From: Candidatus Butyricimonas faecavium | GTDB taxonomy: Bacteria; Bacteroidota; Bacteroidia; Bacteroidales; Marinifilaceae | Length of the DNA stretch: 47,457 nucleotides | Reading direction: 5' to 3' | Assembly: GCA_944321125.1 (NCBI GenBank) | Contig: CALUKD010000027.1 | Coordinates: forward strand, 1 to 47,457 | Part shown: piece by piece, positions 16,772 to 25,338 of the stretch | Position numbering within the stretch: position 1 is the stretch's first letter | Layout of the letters: every line of letters begins with the position of its first letter | Notes under the pieces: model-generated | What the model was told of the DNA's origin: nothing | Database searches by the model: none | Seen by the model: only the letters and a program-made list of their open reading frames with translations | Translations under genes and position numbers: made by a program

Positions 16772-18304
16772 ATGAAAAAAGTATTTGAATTTTTAAGAGG
16801 GATAATGTTGATCGTTTGTGGAGTATTGGCATTCGTATCTTGTGACGACTATTTGGATGAGCTTCCATCCAAAAGTACAAGCCTTCCTATTTCAACGATA
16901 GATCAATTGGATGCCCTCATTGCCAAATATGAAGATTTTTGTACGGAACCGAATTTATCTGCCTTTTGTGCGAATGATGATTTTGAGGTGCCGTTGGAAA
17001 TGTATAATGCTCAGCCGATGTTTTTCCCCGGCCCTAATGTGATATTAAGAGCTTATTTATGGAATTATGAAGATTTAGCCAGCCTTGGCGGTGATATATT
17101 TTGGGGTGGTGACGGGTATCGAAATCCCGGAGAATATGGGAAAATTTTTCGGGCTAATATGGTGCTTGGAGAGTTGGATAACGTGGAGGGAAGTAAAGAA
17201 GATAAAGCTAGGTTGAAAGCAGAGGCTCATTTCATCAGGGCATATAGCCATTGGATGTTAGCTAATGTCTATTGTTTACCTTATACTGAGGCAAATAAGA
17301 ACGAACTTGGAATACCTTTGAAAAAGTCAACGAGTTTTGAAGAATCACTTGTACGTGCAACATTGGAAGATACGTATAAATTTATAGAATCTGATTTGCA
17401 AGAGGCTTTGAAATGTCAAACCTCTTTAGTTCAGGATGGTATACCCAAACATTGGAGGGCTAATACTGCTGGTATTAACGGTTTTGCGGCCCGATATTAT
17501 TTGAATAAAAATGATTATGAGAATGCATTAAAATATGCTAATGATGTATTATCGGAGTATAGCACTTTAGTGGATTACAATACGGAAATGGGAGAGACCG
17601 ATGCGATGGGTATAGGGGTAAATTTTCCTACAACTTATAATTATGATGGTAATGTTTACACCAATCGGATCGAATGGAAAGAAACTCTTTATATGAGATA
17701 TTTATATACCTTATATGCTACTTATGGTTTTTTCCCGAGTCAAGACTTATTGGATTTATACGATCAGGAACATGATTTACGTTATAAATATCATTTTGTA
17801 GAAGGACTACTAGAAGCATGGTATGCTTGCGATTATTCTCTTCCGGTGTATATTTCTTTTTCAATGAATCATATTCTTAGCGGACCCAGTACGGCTGAGA
17901 TGTATTTGATTAAAGCGGAGTGTCAAGCTCGTTTGGGTGATTATGATTTGGCGATGGAAACGTTGAATGTTTTGAGAGAGAAACGATTAATGCCCGGTGA
18001 ATGGGTGAAAATTAAAGCAAATAATCAGTCTGAAGCTATTCGTTACATTCTGGAAGAACGTCGTCGTGAAATGCCCTTTGCACAACGTTGGTTTGATATT
18101 CGGCGATTGAATAATAATGAAGATCCTAACGATGATGTATCCTCTATTACACGAACTTTTTATCCGTTTAGTTCCACGGCTATTTATGATAAAGAGGCCC
18201 CGATTACTTATACATTGGAAAAGAATTCTAGAAAATATGCTTTGCCAATCAGAGAGAATGAGATTGAGGTTTCGGATGGAGCTATAAAGCAAAATACTTA
18301 TTAA
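16772..18304 (+). CDS. SusD/RagB family nutrient-binding lipoprotein
   Basis: A 510-residue surface lipoprotein. The signal peptide ends FVSC (C24), followed at once by the acidic DDYLDE, which fits a Bacteroidetes lipoprotein export signal. The TPR-like helical core is visible in the LKAEAHFIRAYSHWMLANVY block, the AEMYLIKAECQARLGDYDLAM block and the C-terminal ILEERRREMPFAQRWFDIRR segment. It caps the SusC barrel encoded 12 bases upstream and binds substrate on the cell surface. The sequence is intact and of typical length. Confidence 0.93.
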   Translation: MKKVFEFLRGIMLIVCGVLAFVSCDDYLDELPSKSTSLPISTIDQLDALIAKYEDFCTEPNLSAFCANDDFEVPLEMYNAQPMFFPGPNVILRAYLWNYEDLASLGGDIFWGGDGYRNPGEYGKIFRANMVLGELDNVEGSKEDKARLKAEAHFIRAYSHWMLANVYCLPYTEANKNELGIPLKKSTSFEESLVRATLEDTYKFIESDLQEALKCQTSLVQDGIPKHWRANTAGINGFAARYYLNKNDYENALKYANDVLSEYSTLVDYNTEMGETDAMGIGVNFPTTYNYDGNVYTNRIEWKETLYMRYLYTLYATYGFFPSQDLLDLYDQEHDLRYKYHFVEGLLEAWYACDYSLPVYISFSMNHILSGPSTAEMYLIKAECQARLGDYDLAMETLNVLREKRLMPGEWVKIKANNQSEAIRYILEERRREMPFAQRWFDIRRLNNNEDPNDDVSSITRTFYPFSSTAIYDKEAPITYTLEKNSRKYALPIRENEIEVSDGAIKQNTY

Positions 18305-18313
18305 TTGATTATC

Positions 18314-19420
18314 ATGAAGAAAGTATTAAATATCATATCGATCATTATCTGTTGCATGATTAGTTGTAAAGAACCGTCCTCCGTTGTACAAGGAGATTTG
18401 GGACGGTCAGAATGGGATGGCAAGTTCATTTATTTACAACTTTTAAACGACAAGGAAATGCAGCCTGAAATCTTGGATTCTGCAATGATTTCGAATGGGA
18501 AATTCCAATTTGAACAATCGGCTACAATTCCCCAAACGGCTTTACTTAGTGTGGAAAAACAGAATCAAGAGGGATGTATTGCACAGTTTGTATTGGAACA
18601 AGGCCAAATTAAAATCTCTATGAACGAACGGGGGAATATCCAAATAGCCGGAACTCCGAATAATGATTTATTACAGAAACATTTTGAAATTCGAAACGAA
18701 CCTATTGCAAAAATGCAACAGATATATGGAGAAATGGATCGTTTAAATAAAGCTGGAAAATTAACAGGGCCTGTATTTGATTCATTAGATCGTATTTGTA
18801 ATGGTTATATGCGGGAGATGCGTCTTTTGACATTAGAATTTGTAAAAGAAAATATCAATAATCCAGCAGGAAAGAGTCAATTAATGGAAATTATGGGATT
18901 ACCGGATCGTTTATTGGCGGATGTTATTGATAATGCGGATTCTCTCGCTTTTGAACACCCTTTAGTGCAAAAAATAGAGGAAAGAGTAAACACGTTTAAG
19001 GCAGTAGGGATTGGTAAGCCTTTTCAAAATGTAATGATGGTGGATATGAATAATGAACAAGTTCACTTGTCTGATTACATAAAAACGGGTAAGTATATTT
19101 TGATTGATTTTTGGGCTTCATGGTGCAAGCCTTGCTGTACGGCAATGGCAGAATTGAAAAAATTGTACGATAAATATGGTGACAAAGGATTTGAAATTAT
19201 TGGTATTTCTTTAGATCAAGATAAAACGGAGTGGAAAAATAAAGTTCGTGAATTAAAAATGAACTGGCCGCAGGCTCTTGATATCAAGAAAGAAGCAGTA
19301 AAAAAATATGTAGTAGGAGCTATCCCTCACACCGTGTTGATCGATCCATCGGGGATTATCGTGGCGAAAGATCTTAGTGGGAAAGAATTGGAAGATAAAA
19401 TGGCTCAATGTTTAAAATAA
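18314..19420 (+). CDS. TlpA-like thioredoxin-fold lipoprotein (DUF4369 plus AhpC/TSA-like domain)
   Basis: A 368-residue lipoprotein with its lipobox ending MISC (C18). The N-terminal region (about 25-125) resembles DUF4369, a beta domain often fused to TlpA-type thioredoxins. A helical linker follows, then a thioredoxin domain at about 230-365 with FWASWCKPCC (active-site CxxC) and the cis-proline region GAIPHTVLIDPSG. It probably acts as an envelope thiol-disulfide reductase. It begins just after susD; a TTG at 18305 would add three residues, but the ATG is preferred. It is the fifth gene of the sigma/FecR/SusCD unit and is followed by a second protein of the same type. Confidence 0.88.
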   Translation: MKKVLNIISIIICCMISCKEPSSVVQGDLGRSEWDGKFIYLQLLNDKEMQPEILDSAMISNGKFQFEQSATIPQTALLSVEKQNQEGCIAQFVLEQGQIKISMNERGNIQIAGTPNNDLLQKHFEIRNEPIAKMQQIYGEMDRLNKAGKLTGPVFDSLDRICNGYMREMRLLTLEFVKENINNPAGKSQLMEIMGLPDRLLADVIDNADSLAFEHPLVQKIEERVNTFKAVGIGKPFQNVMMVDMNNEQVHLSDYIKTGKYILIDFWASWCKPCCTAMAELKKLYDKYGDKGFEIIGISLDQDKTEWKNKVRELKMNWPQALDIKKEAVKKYVVGAIPHTVLIDPSGIIVAKDLSGKELEDKMAQCLK

Positions 19421-19431
19421 TTGATGATTAT

Positions 19432-20793
19432 ATGATAAAGAAATATATATTACTCTTGATATTATTTTGCATAACGATAAATGTTACCTATGCTCAAATA
19501 GAAATATCTGGAACGATCAAATATTACCGGGGAGAATGCTTAACGGTTTCTTATCCTGTTGGTAGAAAGGATGTGGTAGATACTTTACAAGTAGATAAAA
19601 ATGGTGCGTTTGTTTATAAAAATGAGCAGTATATCCCATTATTTTTATCTATTGCCAAGGAAAAAACGTCTCTATATTTGCAGCCCGGAGATCAAATAAA
19701 AGTTACTGTTAACTTAAAAAAAGAGGGAAGCGAACGTGTTGTTTTTAAAGGGAATCGAGCAATTGAAAATAATTACCAATATGCTATGTCTCGGTTAGCA
19801 CTTTTACAGCAAGAATTGATGTCGGGGAAATATGAGACTTTTAAAGATTATCAGAAAGAACTTGACGAGAGAATTCAAGTTGCCGAAGAAATGTTGGAAA
19901 AGGTTGCGGATAAACAGTTGCAAACGAAATGGGCTCATTTACAAAACGTAATACCGTATTATTTGGGATTGGATTATTACAGAATCATGTATCGTATCGA
20001 TCCTGATAAAGTTTATTCTGATCCGGATTTTGTCTCTTTTATTCAAAGTATTGACTTAAATGACCGTGATCAGGTTGATTATAACGTGATTTTTGGAGTT
20101 ATCAACTGGTATCTGGACAAAGATAATGAGACGGATACTCGTGACCGGTCAATCCGTTACTTTGAAACGGTAGAAAAGGTAATCTCAGACCAACAGGTCA
20201 AGAACGAACATGTTACCGCTTATATGAACTGGAAATTGCAAGGAGATAAAACTCCCGATATACAGGAAGTTTTTGACAAATACAAAGTTGTTTGTACAGA
20301 TTCTGTTGCAATTGCGGTTTGTCAGGAAAAATTGGATAAATATCTGAACTATTTTAAAATACGCAATGGAATAGAGGCGCCTGATTTTGAAATGTTGGAT
20401 GTAAACGGACAAAAATATCGGTTATCCGATTTCCGGGGAAAGATGGTGTATATTGATGTTTGGGCAACATGGTGTGCCCCCTGTAAGGCGGAAATTCCTC
20501 ATGTGGCAGCGTTACACGAGAAGTTTAAAAATGATAACCGGATCGTGTTTATAAGTATTTCGGTTGACACTAGAGTTAAGGCTTGGAAGAAAATGGTTGA
20601 GGAGAAGAACTTGGCTTGGCAACAGTTTATTGTGGAGGGAGGAACAAATTCTTTTTTCTATAAACAATATGCGATTGAATTTATTCCTCGGTTTATGCTG
20701 ATTGATAAAAACGGGATAATCGTTGAGGTTGACTATATGAAACCTTCCGTTCCCGGATGTGCCGATAATATAAGAGCGAGATTGGATAAATAA
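19432..20793 (+). CDS. TlpA-like thioredoxin-fold periplasmic protein
   Basis: A 453-residue protein with a cleavable signal peptide (1-21, ending TYA before Q) rather than a lipobox. An N-terminal DUF4369-like beta domain (about 23-110) and a long helical middle (about 120-300) lead to a TlpA domain at about 315-450, with APDFEMLDVNGQKYRLSDF, the redox motif WATWCAPC and the cis-proline segment FIPRFMLIDKNG. The frame is open from 19408, which would overlap the previous gene, but the ATG at 19432 gives a proper signal peptide. It is paired with the lipoprotein TlpA upstream, so the locus has one membrane-anchored and one soluble thiol oxidoreductase. A strong terminator follows 3 bases after the stop. 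Confidence 0.88.
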   Translation: MIKKYILLLILFCITINVTYAQIEISGTIKYYRGECLTVSYPVGRKDVVDTLQVDKNGAFVYKNEQYIPLFLSIAKEKTSLYLQPGDQIKVTVNLKKEGSERVVFKGNRAIENNYQYAMSRLALLQQELMSGKYETFKDYQKELDERIQVAEEMLEKVADKQLQTKWAHLQNVIPYYLGLDYYRIMYRIDPDKVYSDPDFVSFIQSIDLNDRDQVDYNVIFGVINWYLDKDNETDTRDRSIRYFETVEKVISDQQVKNEHVTAYMNWKLQGDKTPDIQEVFDKYKVVCTDSVAIAVCQEKLDKYLNYFKIRNGIEAPDFEMLDVNGQKYRLSDFRGKMVYIDVWATWCAPCKAEIPHVAALHEKFKNDNRIVFISISVDTRVKAWKKMVEEKNLAWQQFIVEGGTNSFFYKQYAIEFIPRFMLIDKNGIIVEVDYMKPSVPGCADNIRARLDK

Positions 20794-20795
20794 AA

Positions 20796-20820
20796 CAAAG
20801 GCGGGAATCTCCCGCCTTTG
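20796..20820. terminator. Bidirectional terminator
   Basis: Perfect 10-bp arms CAAAGGCGGG and CCCGCCTTTG with a 5-base loop, between convergent genes. On the minus strand the hairpin is followed by TTTTATTTA, so it can also end purM transcription. Confidence 0.85.
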
Positions 20821-20857
20821 TTGAATATATATAAATTTAATTGAAGAAACCCACGGT

Positions 20858-22036
20858 TCAGTATATGAACTTCCCGAGTTCGCTGATGATCGTGAGCTTA
20901 TTACCTTTTTCCTCCTCGTTGTCGTAGCATCGGCCAACAATTTGGGCTGCAATATTAAAACTTTTAGAGATGGTGATAATGTCATCAGCAATCTCTTCGT
21001 CCACGTAGATCTCCATGCGGTGTCCCATGTTGAACACCTTGTACATCTCTTCCCACGGGGTCCCCGATTGTTCTTGAATCAACTTGAACAAGGGGGGAAC
21101 AGGAAACATATTATCTTTTACGATGTGCATATTTTCTACGAAATTCATGACCTTGGTTTGGGCACCACCTGAACAATGAACCATTCCGTGGATTTGTTTC
21201 CGATATTTGTCAAGGACTTGCTTGATAACCGGAATATAAGTACGGGTTGGAGATAATACTAGTTTTCCTGCATCAATTCCTAAACCTGCGATTTCATCTG
21301 TCAATTTACACTTTCCTGAATAGACAAGTTCTTCCGGTACGGAGTTGTCATAGCTTTCCGGGTATTTCTTCGCTAAATATTTAGCAAACACATCATGCCG
21401 GGCAGACGTTAGTCCGTTGGAACCCATTCCGCCGTTATATTCAGTTTCATAGCTAGCTTGCCCGTAAGATGATAACCCGACAATTACATCACCTGCCTTG
21501 ATCCGGTCGTTTGAAATCACATCTGAACGTTTCATTCGGCAGGTTACAGTAGAATCCACGATAATTGTTCTTACGAGATCTCCCACGTCTGCAGTTTCTC
21601 CCCCGGTGGAATAAATATTGACTCCCAACTTCCGGTATTCTTCGATTAATTCTTCCGTACCATTGATGATTGCAGCAATCACTTCCCCGGGAATCAGTTT
21701 TTTATTTCTTCCGATCGTGGAAGAGAGTAGAATGTTATCTACGGCACCCACGCAGAGTAAATCATCGATATTCATAATTAAAGCATCCTGTGCGATTCCT
21801 TTCCACACGGATAAATCCCCGGTTTCTTTCCAGTACATATAGGCGAGTGAAGATTTTGTCCCGGCTCCATCGGCATGCATAATGTTACAATAGCTTTTCT
21901 GCCCGCCAAGATAATCGGGAATAATTTTACAGAAGGCCTTGGGGAAGATCCCTTTGTCGATATTTTTTATTGCGTTATGCACGTCTTCTTTGGATGCGGA
22001 CACTCCTCGTTGATTATATCTTTCGTCTTTTCTCAT
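20858..22036 (-). CDS. purM: Phosphoribosylformylglycinamidine cyclo-ligase (AIR synthetase)
   Basis: A 392-residue cytosolic enzyme of de novo purine synthesis that makes aminoimidazole ribonucleotide from FGAM using ATP. Motifs of the PurM/PurL superfamily are present: RYNQRGVSASKEDV at the N-terminus, HADGAGTKSSLAYMYWKETG (ATP/substrate loop), IAQDALIMNIDDLLCVGA, YSTGGETADVGDLV, VGLSSYGQASYETEYNGGMG and the C-terminal MGHRMEIYV. It is longer than the E. coli enzyme and has the form usual in Bacteroidetes. It is a single-gene unit with its own promoter (22147-22175) and a leader of about 105 nt. Confidence 0.93.
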   Translation of the reverse strand: MRKDERYNQRGVSASKEDVHNAIKNIDKGIFPKAFCKIIPDYLGGQKSYCNIMHADGAGTKSSLAYMYWKETGDLSVWKGIAQDALIMNIDDLLCVGAVDNILLSSTIGRNKKLIPGEVIAAIINGTEELIEEYRKLGVNIYSTGGETADVGDLVRTIIVDSTVTCRMKRSDVISNDRIKAGDVIVGLSSYGQASYETEYNGGMGSNGLTSARHDVFAKYLAKKYPESYDNSVPEELVYSGKCKLTDEIAGLGIDAGKLVLSPTRTYIPVIKQVLDKYRKQIHGMVHCSGGAQTKVMNFVENMHIVKDNMFPVPPLFKLIQEQSGTPWEEMYKVFNMGHRMEIYVDEEIADDIITISKSFNIAAQIVGRCYDNEEEKGNKLTIISELGKFIY

Positions 22037-22037
22037 A

Positions 22038-22193
22038 ACAATTGAAAAATTGAAAAATTGAAAACTGAAAATGAATGATTGGTTTGAGTGTTCATTTTCA
22101 ATCGTTCAAATTATCTTGATGTTAGCACTGACTTATTATCTCTTCGCAAAGGTAGGTATAATTTTCAATTTTCAATTTTCAATTTTCAATTAA
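22038..22193. repeat. Heptad-repeat foldback region, including TTTTCAA array copy 2
   Basis: Four perfect TTTTCAA copies at 22162-22189 face a degenerate array of ATTGAAA/AATTGAAA units at about 22040-22066, so the two arms can fold back on each other. The stop codon of the response-regulator gene (22186-22188) lies inside the last heptad. The array also supplies the -33 element of the purM promoter. Confidence 0.8.
22147..22175 (-). promoter_or_regulatory. purM promoter
   Basis: On the minus strand there is a perfect -7 element TACCTTTG (22147-22154) and a TTG at 22173-22175, 18 bp upstream, within the heptad array. Neighbouring heptads offer further TTGs at 7-bp steps. Confidence 0.6.
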
Positions 22194-22902
22194 TTGCTCG
22201 TTTATCCAGTAATTCCATGAAACGTTCCTTGTAAGAATCAGAAATAGGGATGTAGAGTTTTCCGAACACGATACGATTACGTTCAATGGTTTTAATTTTA
22301 TTGATGTTGACAATATAAGAACGATGTACCCGGATGAATATATCTCCGGGAAGATGCTCCTCGATGTTCCTCATACTCATAAGCGTAAGGATGCTGTCTT
22401 CTTTGTCCTCGGTTTGGATGCGAATGTAATCTTTTAAACTTTCGATGTAAAGAATGTCTTTCAACTGGATTTGGATCAACTTGTAGTCACTTTTCACGAA
22501 AATGGAATCCGGTACGTTGGTGGAAGTATTTTCTACCCGGCTCATCTCGATCCATCGTAAGGCTTTTGTGGCTGCTCGGAGAAATTCTGTGTAATTAAAC
22601 GGTTTCAGCAGGTAGTCCAGTGCATCAACCCGAAAGCCTTCTAGTGCATATTGCTCGAAAGCGGTGGTGAATATGATTTTTGCTTTGTTACCCACGAGAC
22701 GAGACAGTTCTAGGCCGTTGAGTTCGGGCATCTGAATATCCAGAAAAACCAAATCTATCGGCTCATCCTCTATGACGGAGAGCGCTTTTACGGCACTGTC
22801 ACATTGCGCAACCAAATGTAGGAAGGGAGTCCGGTTTACGTAGCTCTCTAGTAAATTTAACGCTAACGGTTCATCATCCACGATAAGGCAATTCAGTGTC
22901 AT
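22186..22902 (-). CDS. LytTR-family response regulator
   Basis: A 238-residue response regulator. The receiver domain (1-120) has the acidic pair D9/D10, the phosphoacceptor D55 in LVFLDIQMPE, T79/T80 and K100 in YLLKPF. The LytTR DNA-binding domain spans about 130-235, with DSIFVKSDYKLIQIQLKDIL, YIESLKDYIRIQ and FIRVHRSYIVNINKIK. It pairs with the histidine kinase gene 11 bases upstream. LytTR regulators in Bacteroidetes often control transport or envelope genes; the efflux operon directly upstream is the natural candidate target. Its stop codon falls in a TTTTCAA repeat. Confidence 0.93.
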   Translation of the reverse strand: MTLNCLIVDDEPLALNLLESYVNRTPFLHLVAQCDSAVKALSVIEDEPIDLVFLDIQMPELNGLELSRLVGNKAKIIFTTAFEQYALEGFRVDALDYLLKPFNYTEFLRAATKALRWIEMSRVENTSTNVPDSIFVKSDYKLIQIQLKDILYIESLKDYIRIQTEDKEDSILTLMSMRNIEEHLPGDIFIRVHRSYIVNINKIKTIERNRIVFGKLYIPISDSYKERFMELLDKRAIN

Positions 22903-22913
22903 ATCATTTCGTT

Positions 22914-23978
22914 TTAAAGTTGAATAAGTAACTCCGTGATAAATCGATTGTCAAGGGTTTCAGCCTTAAAGATATATTTCCCCGGATAGAGTAATTCTAG
23001 ACGGCGTTTTAAATTAGTTAACCCGATACCGGAACCACTCCGGTCGTTATCTTTTTTAGGATAGTTACTATTCTCCACAAGACAGTCGAGTCGGTTGTTT
23101 CCCTGTAATTCGAATTTGATGTTGATAAATGATTCCTGCGTGCTACTGACCCCATGTTTAAACGCGTTTTCGATCAATGGGATAAACAAGAGCGGGGCAA
23201 TCATGGTTCCGTTACCTCTTTCCGGAATGGAAACCTCCAGTCGTGTACTTTTGGGCAAGCGGAGACTCATTAGTTCGATATAACTTGTCATGAACTCGAA
23301 TTCTTTATCAACTGACACGAAATGTTGGTTATTCTCGTATAGGACATGACGCAACATACGGCTAAGATCATGGACGGCATACTGGGCCTTGTCTTGGTTG
23401 ATTGCGATAAGCGAGTAGATATTATTTAACGTGTTGAATAGAAAGTGTGGGTTCAACTGGCTTTTCAGGTTTTGGAGTTCCGCCTCGGCCTGTGCCTTCT
23501 TTAATTCTTGTTTTTCGTTCTCGGTTTCGTACCATCCACCGGTCATTTTGATTGCTACGCTAAGGGCGACAGTTAGTGCCATGAGCATCATATCCCGGGC
23601 GATAAACACGTACCGGGGTGGTTTCGGTAAAGACTCTTGTAACTCTTTCAAGGCTTTCGGAACGGGTTCTGACAAATGTTTCCGGTGAAAGTCCTGCCAA
23701 AAATGAAGGCTGGCTCCCAAAAGCATCACGAGAACGATATTACTTAAAATGAATGCTGACACTTTTCGGCGGAAAAGCTGTCGTTCGATTAGCCAGAGAA
23801 AATTCGTGTAAAATATAATAAGGCAACTTAGCGGAACAAAACAGTATCCCAAATATCTATTCAATGTAATCGAAACACCCTCTCCGCGATAGAAAAAGAA
23901 GGGAAGAGCAAAGAATATACCCCACCCAAGCACGTGGATGGCACCCGTTAATATCTTCTTGTTTCGTGTCTTTTGCAT
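22914..23978 (-). CDS. LytS/YehU-type sensor histidine kinase
   Basis: A 354-residue membrane kinase of the His_kinase (PF06580) class. Four membrane segments occupy roughly 10-30, 40-62, 72-92 and 120-145, with a short coiled-coil linker after them. The phosphoacceptor box LKSQLNPHFLFNTLNNIYSL and the nucleotide-binding block LLFIPLIENAFKHGVS, then SGSGIGLTNLKRRLELLYPG, are intact. The frame is open to 24038, but a -7 element at 24000-24007 lies between that ATG and the one at 23978, so 23978 is the likely start. The stimulus is not evident, as there is no periplasmic sensor domain. Confidence 0.92.
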   Translation of the reverse strand: MQKTRNKKILTGAIHVLGWGIFFALPFFFYRGEGVSITLNRYLGYCFVPLSCLIIFYTNFLWLIERQLFRRKVSAFILSNIVLVMLLGASLHFWQDFHRKHLSEPVPKALKELQESLPKPPRYVFIARDMMLMALTVALSVAIKMTGGWYETENEKQELKKAQAEAELQNLKSQLNPHFLFNTLNNIYSLIAINQDKAQYAVHDLSRMLRHVLYENNQHFVSVDKEFEFMTSYIELMSLRLPKSTRLEVSIPERGNGTMIAPLLFIPLIENAFKHGVSSTQESFINIKFELQGNNRLDCLVENSNYPKKDNDRSGSGIGLTNLKRRLELLYPGKYIFKAETLDNRFITELLIQL

Positions 23979-23999
23979 TATATCGTCTTTCTTCACTTG

Positions 24000-24007
24000 C
24001 AAAGGTA
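24000..24007 (-). promoter_or_regulatory. Probable -7 element of the kinase-regulator pair
   Basis: TACCTTTG on the minus strand, 21 bases before the ATG at 23978. No well-spaced TTG upstream. It implies that the two-component genes can be transcribed apart from the efflux operon. Confidence 0.5.
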
Positions 24008-24023
24008 TAAAAAAAAGTGGTAG

Positions 24024-24099
24024 GTTACAGGTTTGCAAGTTACAAGTTTATGGAAGAAGTTCAGTCAGATCTGTAACTTGAAAACTTGCAACCTGTAAC
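24024..24099. repeat. Imperfect inverted repeat (GTTACAGGTTnGCAAGTT type)
   Basis: The left arm at 24024-24046 and the right arm at 24071-24099 share GTTACAGGTT, GCAAGTT and AAGTT blocks in opposite orientation with small indels. It lies in the gap between the permease and kinase genes. Confidence 0.65.
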
Positions 24100-24115
24100 T
24101 GCCGGGGAGCCGGCA
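24100..24115 (-). terminator. Hairpin right after the efflux permease
   Basis: Perfect 6-bp arms TGCCGG and CCGGCA with a 4-base loop, beginning 2 bases after the permease stop on the minus strand. The following tail is only moderately T-rich, so termination may be partial. Confidence 0.45.
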
Positions 24116-24117
24116 AT

Positions 24118-25338
24118 CTACTCGTATCGTATAGCATCAATTGGGTTTAATTGGGATGCCTTTTGTGCCGGATACCAGCCAAAGAATATTCCGGTAACAG
24201 TACAGACCAAGAAAGAGAGTACAACGGAATACATTTGGATGTATATAGGCCATCCGATGACGTATTTAATCAGAAGTGATGAACCGATGCCGAGCACTAC
24301 ACCGATAATTCCTCCCGTGACACTGATAATGACCGCTTCAATAAGGAATTGGAACAGGATGTGGCGCCCTTTTGCCCCGATAGACATACGGAGGCCGATT
24401 TCACGGGTTCGTTCCGTAACGGATACGTACATGATATTCATAATGCCAATACCACCGACAAGCAACGAGATTCCTGCGATACAGGCCAATAATACGGTCA
24501 TCAGGTCTGTTGTCGTGCTCATCATGGAGCTTAATTCTTCTTGCGAACGTACATGGAAATCATCTTCATCTCCAGGTGTTATATTGTGGTTCTGGCGGAG
24601 GATGGCAGATATTTCCTCGATAGCCTCTTCGGAATCGTCTTCCGTGACAGCAGAAGCAAATATTCCTTGAATATAAGTGATGGCTAATAGACGTTTTTGA
24701 ATTGTGGTATATGGGGCGATAATCATATCATCTTGATCTTGTCCCATCGAGTTATAACCCTTGGGTGTCAGAACCCCTATAATACGAAAAGGAGTTTTAT
24801 TAAACCGAATGGTTTTTCCTAGGGGGTCTTCCCCTTTCGTGAAAAGATTATCAACCACGGTCTGACCGACAATACAGACTTTTGCAGATGTTTTAATATC
24901 ATGATCTGTAAACATTTCGCCTTCTCCCACGCTAAATTTGCGGATATCAAGATAATCTTGATTTACACCATAAATTGTTGTCGGGGCATTATTGGCTCCG
25001 TATATAACCTGTCCACTTGAGTTAACGGAAGGAGTACATTTATCAATGAGGTCAACATCGCGTACGATTGTTTCGTAGTCTTCCAGTTTCAATGTCTGCA
25101 TGCTACTGGCACTTTGGCGAACTCCTCCGAATTTTCCATTTCCGGGGTGGATCATGATCATGTTTGATCCCATTTCCGATATTTGTTCGCGGATACTACG
25201 TTTGGAGCCTTGTCCGATAGCCAGCATGGAAATTACAGAACCTACCCCGATAATGATTCCCAGCATGGTCAAGAATCCCCGGAACTTGTTATTTGCCAAA
25301 GCGCGTAAAGCTATTCGTATTAAATTTCCGTAGTTCAT
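24118..25338 (-). CDS. MacB-like ABC transporter permease
   Basis: A 406-residue inner-membrane permease. The N-terminal membrane helix (about 20-42, GFLTMLGIIIGVGSVISMLA) is followed by a periplasmic MacB_PCD domain (about 45-245). The C-terminal FtsX domain has three membrane helices near 280-305, 330-360 and 370-395 and the motif VTERTREIGLRMSIGAKGRH. It ends YPAQKASQLNPIDAIRYE, a typical MacB ending. Here the ATPase is a separate protein encoded upstream rather than fused as in E. coli MacB. A 129-base spacer with small palindromes separates the two genes. With the adaptor and TolC it should export peptides, toxins or lipids; the substrate is unknown. Confidence 0.92.
   Translation of the reverse strand: MNYGNLIRIALRALANNKFRGFLTMLGIIIGVGSVISMLAIGQGSKRSIREQISEMGSNMIMIHPGNGKFGGVRQSASSMQTLKLEDYETIVRDVDLIDKCTPSVNSSGQVIYGANNAPTTIYGVNQDYLDIRKFSVGEGEMFTDHDIKTSAKVCIVGQTVVDNLFTKGEDPLGKTIRFNKTPFRIIGVLTPKGYNSMGQDQDDMIIAPYTTIQKRLLAITYIQGIFASAVTEDDSEEAIEEISAILRQNHNITPGDEDDFHVRSQEELSSMMSTTTDLMTVLLACIAGISLLVGGIGIMNIMYVSVTERTREIGLRMSIGAKGRHILFQFLIEAVIISVTGGIIGVVLGIGSSLLIKYVIGWPIYIQMYSVVLSFLVCTVTGIFFGWYPAQKASQLNPIDAIRYE

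Noticed and set aside
20512-20991. 159-residue minus-strand frame over the second TlpA gene
   Set aside because: Crosses the strong bidirectional terminator and overlaps two well-supported genes.
23979-24038. Upstream start for the histidine kinase
   Set aside because: A TACCTTTG -7 element lies between the two ATGs, so the longer product would start upstream of the promoter.
24086-24670. 194-residue open frame on the plus strand over the efflux permease
   Set aside because: Lies antisense inside an intact MacB-like gene, has no recognisable domain, and the opposite frame has full family motifs.
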